Assembly: GCF_030445035.2 (NCBI RefSeq)
Contig: NC_080673.1
Coordinates: 40,110,365 to 40,174,364 of the forward strand
Direction: 5' to 3'
DNA: 64,000 nt
From: Dasypus novemcinctus
Lineage: Eukaryota; Chordata; Mammalia; Cingulata; Dasypodidae
The notes under the pieces were generated by a model. It was not told the DNA's origin and ran no database searches. It saw only the letters and a list, made by a program, of their open reading frames with translations. Numbering within the stretch: position 1 is the first letter of the stretch; each line of letters starts with the position of its first letter. Below, piece by piece: positions 57,160 to 64,000 of the stretch. The position numbers were made by a program, and so were the translations under genes.

Positions 57160-57690
57160 TCTCTTTGTTCACAGCCTCCGCCCTGCAGTAGATCGTCTAT
57201 AAGATGCCACCAGCCATGCCTCCCTTTCCTATACAGCTCTTCCCATCAAGAGGGGGAGACCATTTGGCCTCCCCTCAAATCGGGGCTGGCTCTGGGACTT
57301 GCTTTGGCAGGGGTAATGCTGTATGACTTCTGGGCCTAGACCTTAAGAAGCTCGCTGCTTCTATTTTTGCCCTCTTGGAAGTCAGCTGCCACCTTAACAA
57401 ATCCAACTATCCTGCTAGAGAGAGAAGCCAGGTGGAGAGAAGGGCTAGAGGGAGAGTGTGGCTCAGCCGGCCCCTTGGTTACCCCAGCTGCGGTGCCAGG
57501 CGTGAGTGAAGCTGCCCGGCCCCCCTCCAGCTCCAGTGAAGCCACCTTAGCCAAAACTGAGGAGCAGAGACAAGCTCTTCCCTCTGAACCCTGCTCAAAT
57601 CACAGAACAGTAGGCCAGCAAATGCTTGTTGTTTTGAGTCACTACGGTTTTGGGTGTTTTGTTATACAGCGATAGCTAACAGAAACAGAC
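57160..57690 (+). mobile_element. Old solo LTR, probably ERVL/MaLR-type
   Basis: Recognised by 'gggctggctctgggacttgc', 'gaccttaagaagctcgctgc', 'gccctcttggaagtcagctg', and the end 'tttgttatacagcgatagct'. The class is judged from general resemblance to mammal-wide LTRs. No internal retroviral sequence is attached, so it is a solo copy. Confidence 0.55.
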
Positions 57691-57814
57691 TAAAGGACTC
57701 TGGAGCCCTTCTTGCTTGGTTTTGCTTCCTTTCCCCAGAGCAGAACATGGCACTTCGTATACGTTGGATGGATGGATTTAGCTGTGAAAGCGGAGGGAAG
57801 CAGAAAAGGGTTAA

Positions 57815-57985
57815 TAATAGCTAACTTTTATTAGGCACTTTATATATCCTTTTCAGTATAAAGTAAGCACGGTTTTCCTAGGTTGTGAAATGTGGCACAA
57901 AGATCCTAACTTGCCCATGCAGGGTCACCAGCCGTGACAGGCCTGCATCCAAAGCCAGGGCATCTGAACCGAGCTCTGATCCATC
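57815..57985 (-). mobile_element. MIR
   Basis: Reversed MIR: 'taatagctaacttttattag', 'gcactttatatatccttttc' and 'agggtcaccagccgtgacag'. Confidence 0.65.
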
Positions 57986-58351
57986 TTGCTAAATGGTCTC
58001 TCAGCGAAACATGATGCAGACAAAGATGTCTAGATGCTGGCTTTTGATAAGACTCTTCTTGAATACATATTGAGAGAACCAGGTAAGACCGGGTGGCTGA
58101 GTTTTGTTTTTTTTTTTTGGGGGGGGAGGGTGTTCCTTGGTGTGGGGTAGCCCCAAATCCACAGGGCAATTCTGCCCCCAAAGCTTTGCACCTGCCTGTC
58201 ATCATGCACACAGGTTTCTGGAATCCAGGGTTTCTCATGGGCTCACCCATGAGGACAGATGTAGAGGAACTTTAGATAACCCATGCATCACGTCGGTTTC
58301 AATTTTATATAAATACTGTACAGGGAAATGGGTGAATCTTGAGAGCCTGAA

Positions 58352-59098
58352 CCGGGGTTGGCAAACAATGGGCTGGGAGCCAAATACAATCTGCCACCAG
58401 TTTTTATGACCCACAAGTTAAGAATGCTTTTTCCATGTTTTAATGGTTGAAGAAAAAAGAATAATAATATTTTGTGACGTGAAAATTATATAGGGAAGTG
58501 GATTTGGCCCAACGGATAGGGTGTCCACCTACCACATGGGAGGTCCAGGTTTCAAACTCAGCTGACCTGTGTGGAACTGGCCCATGTGCAGTGCTGATAG
58601 CAAAGAATGCCGTGCCACGCAGGGGTGTCCCCTGCGTAAGGGAGCCCCGCACGCAAGGAGGGCACCCTGCAAAGAGAGCTGCCCCGTGCAAAAAAAGCGC
58701 AGCCCGCCCAGGAGTGGCTCCGCACACATGGAGTGCTGATGCAGCAAGATGACACAACAAAAAGAGACACAGATTCCAGGTGCTGCTGACAGAGAATACA
58801 AGTGGACACAGAGGAACACACAGTGAATGGCAAATGGACACAGAGAGCAGACAATTGGGGGGAGGGAAGGGATCGGGAAAGAAATGAATAAAATAAATCT
58901 TAAAAAAAAATTATATAAAGCTCAAATTCCAGGGTCCATAAATAAGATGGTATTGGAACATACCCACTCATTCACTTGTATGGCTGCTTTCCTGCTACAA
59001 TGGAAGAGCTGAGTCATTGTGGCAGATACCGTGTGGCTCACGCAGCCAAAAAATGTTTACTACGTGACCCTTTACAGGAAAAGTTTGCCAAGCCCTGG
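58352..59098. mobile_element. hAT-type non-autonomous DNA transposon, split by a SINE
   Basis: The left end 'ccggggttggcaaac' and right end 'gtttgccaagccctgg' are near-perfect inverted repeats. The flanking 8-mers 'gcctgaac' and 'gtctagac' match at 5 positions. Internal markers are 'ttcacttgtatggctgcttt' and 'accctttacaggaaaagttt'. Without the SINE the element is about 330 bp and has no transposase. Confidence 0.75.
58493..58906 (+). mobile_element. DAS-SINE, long form with 11-bp TSD
   Basis: Complete copy running from head 'gggaagtggatttggcccaa' to tail 'aataaaataaatcttaaaaa'. The perfect duplication 'aaaattatata' is at 58482-58492 and 58907-58917. Confidence 0.93.
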
Positions 59099-59254
59099 TC
59101 TAGACAATACTTCATATGTTGATGTGCTCTTAGACAATGTGTTTTCTTTATCATAATAAATAACCCTTATAATATGGTGTTGACAAGGTTTATGGATAGA
59201 AAGGCTAAATAGGAAATACCGAAACGTTGGCGAAAGATGCTTTTCCTGGTACTG

Positions 59255-59375
59255 GATTGAGGATCAAAGACAAGGGTGAGAGCCTGAGCTGGGACACTAG
59301 TGGGGTATTCTTGGTCAGCGCTTTCAACTTCCCTTAGCTTCAGTGTCTCCACCTGTAAAACAGGAACTACAGGCT
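59255..59375 (+). mobile_element. MIR fragment
   Basis: 'cttcccttagcttcagtgtc' and 'cacctgtaaaacaggaacta' match the central MIR in plus orientation. Confidence 0.5.
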
Positions 59376-59404
59376 AGTTCTCAGCTGTCTGCCCAGATAC
59401 AGGC

Positions 59405-59512
59405 AAACTGATTTTTAAAAATGGAAATACTAAATTGTACACATTAAGTGGTCAAAATGGGAAATTTCATGTTGTATATATGTTAACACAATAGAACTTT
59501 AAAAAAAAAATC
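59405..59512 (+). mobile_element. L1 3'-terminal fragment
   Basis: 'tactaaattgtacacattaa' and 'tttcatgttgtatatatgtt' then an A-run: the common L1 3' terminus. Confidence 0.65.
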
Positions 59513-59513
59513 A

Positions 59514-60237
59514 GAGAAACAGATGTGACTCAGAAACTGCACTCCTGCTACCTCATGGGAGGTTGCTGGTTCAGATCCTGGTGTCTCCTAAAGAAGACAG
59601 TGAGTTGGCATGATGGGCAGGTGCAGCAAGCTGACACAACAAGAGACACAAGAAGGGAAAACATAGTGAGAGTGATTAGGCACCTCCCTCCCATATCAGA
59701 GGTCCCAGGTTCAGCCTCCTAAAGAAACAAGGAAGATGAACAGACGCAGCTAGTGAAAAGCAACACGGAAAGCGGATGTGGAGCAACTGGTAGAGCATCC
59801 ACCTACCATACAGGAGGCCCAGGGTTCAAACCCAGAGCCTCCTGGCCCATGTGGTGAGCTGGCCCACATGCAGTGCTGCCGTGTGCAAGGAGTGTCATAC
59901 CACACGGGGGGCCCCACATGCAAGGAGTGTGCCCCACAGGGAGAGCTGCCCTGCACGAAAAAAGCGCAGCCCGCCCAGGAGTGGCGCTGCACACACGGAG
60001 AGCTGACGCAGCAAAATGATGCAACAACAAAAAAAGACACAGATTCCCAGTGCCGCCGAGAATGCAAGCAGACACAGAAGAACACAGCAAATGGACACAA
60101 GAGAGCAGACAATTGCCAGGGTGGGGGGTGGGTTGGAGGAATGGGAGAGAAATAAATAAAAGAAATCTTAAAAAAAAAGAAAAAGGAAAACAGCTAAGGG
60201 GTGGGGAGAAATAAACAAAATATATCTTTAAAAAAAT
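59514..60237 (+). mobile_element. DAS-SINE, dimeric form, split by another SINE
   Basis: Two tRNA-like units (59516-59620 and about 59670-59725) belong to the outer element. Its tail resumes after the inner SINE at about 60181 ('cagctaaggggtggggagaa' to 'tatctttaaaaaaatcc'). 'aaaaaaatc' flanks the whole unit. Confidence 0.7.
59767..60180 (+). mobile_element. DAS-SINE, long form, inside a dimeric SINE
   Basis: Complete copy from 'ggaaagcggatgtggagcaa' to 'aaataaataaaagaaatctt'. It splits the older SINE in the same orientation. The flanks 'gaaaagcaac' and 'gaaaacagc' may be the duplication. Confidence 0.88.
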
Positions 60238-60244
60238 CCATCAT

Positions 60245-60965
60245 AGAAGTGTACAATACAAAGAATAACCCTAATGTAAACTAAGACTGTAGTTAATAAT
60301 ATAAATTTAATAATATCAGTTATCATGGGCGACAAATGTATCACACTGACGCAAAGTGTTAATATATTAATGTATTAGTCAGGGTTCTCTGAGGAAACAA
60401 CTGATGGGATATCTATCTATGTAAATATATGTAAATACTATAAGATTTATTATAGGAATTGGCTCATGCATCTGTGGGGATTGGCAAGTCTGCACAGGGC
60501 AGGGCACAAACTGGGACATGAAGGTTTCAGTGAGTTCTCCAGGAGAACAGCTGGGGACAGTGACCTGGCTGTCTGAAGTAGAGCTGGAAGTTCTACTTTC
60601 TTCTGACAGCTGAAATCATCGGTGCTCCCTTTAAGGTCTTCATCGGATGGGATGAGACGCCTCTCGTTGCTGAAGGCAATCTCCGTTGTTTATTGTAGAT
60701 GTAATCAGCCACAGATGCAATCAACTGACTAACGAGCTAAATCCACAAAATATCCTCACCATAACAATCAGGCCAGTGTTTGCTTGACCAAACAACTGGA
60801 CACCATAACCTAGAAAAGTTGACACAGAAACTACACCACCAGTTAATAATAGGAGAAACAGAGTGTGTGTGTTGGGGAGGGGGTAGGGTTATATGGGAAC
60901 TCTGTACTTTCTGCACGATTTTTCTGTAAACCTACAACTGCTCTAAAAATTCAAATAATAATAAT
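60245..60965 (+). mobile_element. Old L1 3' end, split by an LTR
   Basis: 'aataaccctaatgtaaacta' and 'gacaaatgtatcacactgac' on the left continue on the right as 'ggttatatgggaactctgta', 'tttctgtaaacctacaactg' and 'ctctaaaaattcaaataata'. The LTR at 60371-60841 was inserted into it. Confidence 0.7.
60371..60841 (-). mobile_element. Solo LTR, ERVL-type
   Basis: A 471-bp element with ends TG...CA. On the plus strand it begins 'tgtattagtcagggttctct' and ends '...ctacaccacca'. AATAAA-like signals read on the minus strand ('cctataataaatc', near 60441-60453), which fixes its likely orientation. The 5-bp flanks are 'attaa' (60366-60370) and 'gttaa' (60842-60846), one base different, as expected for an old retroviral integration. 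No internal genes remain. Confidence 0.7.
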
Positions 60966-61704
60966 AATAAACAGAAATACTTCTGTACTAGTTGGTAAAT
61001 AGCTGTTACCCAGAGGGGACCCCCCAGGAACTCTGATCCTTACCCAAAGACCCCTTTCCCACCACCTCCCCAAATCCAACAACTAAAGGATTTACATTGA
61101 GTTCTAGTGGACCCTCCAAGGTCCTGCGCCCTCAGCCCCCAAGGGTGCAATTAAAATGGAAAAGCAAATTGAGTGATGGGAAGGGGGGCAAGAGCATGAA
61201 TATTCATAGCCTTGTGGCCAACTAGACTTTGGGGCACACAGCAGGAACCTCAGAGGAACAGCTTACTAGCCTGGTGGTCTGGTAGACAGGGGGATGCTGA
61301 CAGAACCCTCTCATCCTGCTTCTCCAGACAACTCCAGGCTAATGTGTCTTCTAGAATGTGCCCGTCTCCACCATAAGGATTCTCCTGGGAACCAGAGTGA
61401 AAGAGGGCCCGGTGGTCTTCACCAGCACGGAGAAGGGCAAGTCACCAGAGACAAACCAGGCACGTCCCCGAGCAGATCACGCATTCCTGGCCAAGGCCAA
61501 CTGGGTACCCCAGCAGCCCCTCTGTCTGCAATTCACACCTGCCCAGGGAAGACGGTCCTCCTCCCTGGCCCCAGGCTCAGGAACTCAATTCCTATATGTT
61601 TGCATGCAAATAACCCCCTTTCCTCTGCCAGGTGCCCTAGCAACTAAGTTTTTTCAGGACCTGACATGAACTACTCTCATGCTGTCGCAGCTCTCCCAGG
61701 TAGA
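60966..61704. other. Single-copy DNA
   Basis: No repeat or gene recognised. Two overlapping frames of 117 and 103 codons (61294-61669) have no known domain and are in different frames, so coding is unlikely. Confidence 0.4.
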
Positions 61705-61870
61705 AGGGGCCCTGCGCTTGGAGGCAGGAGGTTGGGGTTCATAGCCAGGTCCTGGCACTTCAGCTGGTTAATTCAGCTGTCAGTAAACTAGGGCTAATGC
61801 GTACTGCCACCATATGGGTCTGTTTTAAGGATTAAATGGAAAAGCAGGCAAAAGATCCTGCAAACATAGA
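61705..61870 (+). mobile_element. MIR
   Basis: Plus-strand MIR: 'ggttggggttcatagccagg', 'gtcagtaaactagggctaat' and 'gttttaaggattaaatggaa'. Confidence 0.6.
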
Positions 61871-62540
61871 GCCTTCTGTTGTTGTTTGTCTCTCACATCT
61901 TCTTTCTTATTCGGTGCATTTGGCTCTTTTGGCAGCCGGGAGAGATGACTGGGTCCTTTACTGAAAGAAGAGGAAGGGAAGGGGTTCCCATCTCTCACCC
62001 CCTTCTAAAAGATGCTGCAAACTCAAAGCTCGGCTCAAGGCTTGGTGGAGGACAATGTGCAAGCTATTAGGTCAGAGGAACATCAGCTGGTTTTGTTTAT
62101 CCGGCAATACTCCAAGGATGATTTTTTTATAACCGACTTTTATTTATTGAGGAAAGTTCTTATTGTTACCACCTCGCTCCCTGGGCCAGGCCCTGAGCAG
62201 ACTGCCTATTCTGACTGCACAGATGTGGAAACCAGGGCACGGAGAAGATAAGTGATTTGTCTGCTGGGACCCAAAACAAGAGGTTCAGGCCGTGGTTTGA
62301 AACAACCCCTCTCTCTTTCTAACAGGCAGGGTTGAGGAACCTAGAGCGACGCGCACAAAGCCGTCTGAACGGTGTCTCCCTGAGTGAAGTCCTGGATACA
62401 GCTCCTGCCGTGCACACAATGGGTTCTGTGCTTCTGTATTGTTACCATCACCCAAATTGAAACATGGGAGAGTTCCGTTATCCCAGCGAGTTCCTTCCTG
62501 CAAGAGCAATCACTGTGCTGATATCTGTCGCACTAGGTTA
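61871..62540. other. Single-copy DNA with a possible MIR
   Basis: At 62190-62265 'cagatgtggaaaccagggca' and 'gagaagataagtgatttgtc' suggest a reversed MIR. The remainder is unrecognised. Confidence 0.4.
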
Positions 62541-62544
62541 GTTT

Positions 62545-63557
62545 TGCCCACGCTTGATGGTCATATAAATGGGGATATGCAGTAAGTACTCCTCCGTGTA
62601 GCTGTGCACGTCAGTAGTTCATTCCTCTTAATTGCCCAGTCATGTTCCATTGCAGACTACACCTCAATTTGCTTACCCATTCTTCTAACGATGGACATCT
62701 TGGTTTGTGTCCAGTTTGGGGCTATTATGAAGAAAGCCACTATGAAGAATATGGTGTAAGTTTTTTTGAGATCACATTCTTTCATTTCTCCTGGGTAAAT
62801 ACCTAGAAAGCAGGATGGCTGGACAATAGGGCGGGTATCTGTTAAACCCCATAATGGGAAGAGGACTTGGCCCAATGGATAGGGCACCCGCCTACCACAT
62901 GGGAGGTCCGCGGTTCAAACCCCGGGCCTCCTTGACCTGTGTGGAGCTGGCCCATGCACAGTGCTAATGCACGCAAGGAGTGCCCTGCCACGCAGGGGTG
63001 TCCCCATGTAGGGGAGCCCCACGCACAAGGAGTGTGCCCCCTAAGGAGAGCCGCCCAGTGCGAAAGAATGTGCAGCCTGCCCAGAAATGGCGCAGCACAC
63101 ACAGAGAGCTGACACAACATGACACAACAAAAAGAAACACAGATTCCCGGTGCTGCTGGTAAGGATAGAAGCAGTCACAGAAGAACACACAGCAAATGGA
63201 CGCAGAGAGCAGACAACTTGGGGGGGGATGGGAATAAATAAAAAATAAATCTAAACTTCATAAGAAACTCTCCAGCAGTTTTCCAAAGTGATTTTATAAT
63301 CGCTTCCTAAAGGGGTAAAAACCCTTTTGAAAAACCATTTGGCAATTTCTTAGAAAATGCTTGATCAGAGCTCTGCATATTATAGAAACCAGTGGAAATG
63401 GGCAACCCCTTCCCCGTGTCCTCTTTTAGTAAAAGGCCTCCCACCAGCAGCAGGCAAGGGCTCTAGCTGCTCCATATTCTCGCCAACACTTGGTATTGTC
63501 GGTCTTTTAATTCTAGCTATTCTAGCAGGTGTGAGGAGGAACAAAGATAATCCCTAC
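62545..63557 (-). mobile_element. Old L1 3' region, split by a SINE
   Basis: Reversed L1: 'tgttccattgcagactacac', 'gatggacatcttggtttgtg', 'tcctgggtaaatacctagaa', then after the SINE 'agcagttttccaaagtgatt' and 'attctcgccaacacttggta'. The frames are broken. Confidence 0.75.
62856..63250 (+). mobile_element. DAS-SINE, young-type long form
   Basis: Head 'gggaagaggacttggcccaa' and junction 'ggtccgcggttcaaaccccg' match the young type at 21469-21900. It ends in 'gggaataaataaaaaataaat'. The flanks 'ttaaaccccataat' (62842-62855) and 'ctaaacttcataag' (63251-63264) are a decayed duplication inside an L1. Confidence 0.9.
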
Positions 63558-63638
63558 TGTTGTAGAATTTGAGAGAGATTCAATGATTTGCGTATAGAAA
63601 GGCCAGGACTCAAGAATGATTTTGAGAAGGAAAAATGG

Positions 63639-63644
63639 TTTATT
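63639..63644 (-). terminator. AATAAA polyadenylation signal of the LTR
   Basis: Minus-strand 'aataaa' within 'catcaataaaccattttt', about 70 bp downstream of the TATA box, the usual place for the R-region polyadenylation signal. Confidence 0.55.
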
Positions 63645-63710
63645 GATGGACTGGCGGACTCAGGAGAGTTCTGCTTCAATCCTGAGCCTGGAACAAGATT
63701 TTCAAGGGCC

Positions 63711-63717
63711 TTTTATA
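63711..63717 (-). promoter_or_regulatory. TATA box of the LTR
   Basis: Minus-strand 'tataaaa' in the context 'ctgtataaaaggcccttg', a good Pol II TATA element at the end of the presumed U3. Confidence 0.6.
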
Positions 63718-64000
63718 CAGGGTGGAAAGGCAAATGGTGCTTTTATCAAAGAAAACTACTTTCTTTGTTAGTTAAGTCTTTGCCTGAGTACCAGGTAGGT
63801 TTTGAATTAACATATCCCCCACATCTCAGGTGAGCTTGAATTAGCATCTTGCCCACATCCTGTCTGGATGCAACCTTGAATACACATTTAGTCTTTCATC
63901 CTTTCTGAACATTCAAAGCCCATAGGGCCTATATCACTTAACTGGATTCCTAGAGACTAGGCACACTTGGATACAAAATTAGATGATTTTGAATTTATGC

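Larger units (their letters stand above)
63558..64000 (-). mobile_element. Endogenous retrovirus LTR, open at window end
   Basis: On the minus strand the sequence has the layout of a retroviral LTR. A U3 enters from the window edge, a TATA box 'tataaaa' lies at 63711-63717, AATAAA at 63639-63644 about 70 bp downstream, and a U5-like segment ends 'ctacaaca' at 63558, giving a CA terminus. The left flank is the old L1 at 62545-63557. No retroviral coding sequence is visible, and the other end lies beyond position 64000, so it may be a solo LTR or the 3' LTR of a provirus to the right. The spacing resembles a gammaretrovirus-like (ERV1) LTR. Confidence 0.65.

Noticed and set aside
61294-61669. 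Two frames of over 100 codons that might be an exon
   Set aside because: They overlap in different frames and neither shows similarity to a known protein; no convincing splice sites were seen.

Overview
This is a stretch of placental-mammal genomic DNA, almost certainly from a xenarthran and most likely an armadillo (Dasypus or a close relative). The key clue is a tRNA-headed SINE present in roughly 28 full or partial copies on both strands. It starts near 'gggaagcagatgtggctcaa', carries a B-box-like 'ggttcaaaccc', and ends 'aaataaatctt' plus poly(A). This matches the DAS-SINE family described from the nine-banded armadillo. MIR, L2, old L1, hAT and Tigger remnants, ERVL-type LTRs and a HAL1-like LINE confirm a eutherian background. 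I find no functional protein-coding gene, no functional RNA gene and nothing bacterial or viral in origin other than old endogenous retroviral LTRs.

Layout. 1-2.1 kb: a lineage-type L1 3' UTR followed by an older L1 ORF2 remnant. 2.6-3.2 kb: a SINE nested in a SINE. 3.5-4.6 kb: a CpG-rich block with no recognisable gene. 4.8-5.8 kb: a 5'-truncated L1 with its own target-site duplication and a SINE inside it. 7.3-8.2 kb: a MIR split by a Tigger-type element, followed by a SINE whose body has been overwritten by an inverted copy of the upstream MIR flank. 13.1-20.3 kb: a long run of LINE remnants (HAL1-like, L1M) cut by three SINEs. 21-33.4 kb: MIRs, SINEs, a minus-strand L1 and AT-rich unique DNA. 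35.6-37.1 kb: a processed pseudogene of SEPTIN2 with a SINE at its 5' edge. 39.7-47.6 kb: a LINE cluster with an unusually long L1 3' UTR and a nearly complete HAL1-like element. 47.6-51.1 kb: GC-richer single-copy DNA. 51.1-63.5 kb: L1 3' ends, SINEs, two ERVL-type LTRs and a hAT-type element. 63.56 kb to the edge: a minus-strand retroviral LTR with TATA box and AATAAA signal, open at the window end.

The elements record an order of events. MIR and L2 came first, then DNA transposons and L1M/HAL1 LINEs, then the lineage L1s, and finally the DAS-SINEs. Many SINEs keep 8-16 bp target-site duplications, and the SINEs were presumably mobilised by L1 proteins. The best leads for new biology are the inverted templated insertion at 7.8 kb, the 17-bp tandem modules inside the DAS-SINE body, the HAL1-like element at 44.4-47.6 kb, and a target site that seems to have been used twice at 39.7-40.3 kb. 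All family names come from recognising sequence by eye; no database search was run.
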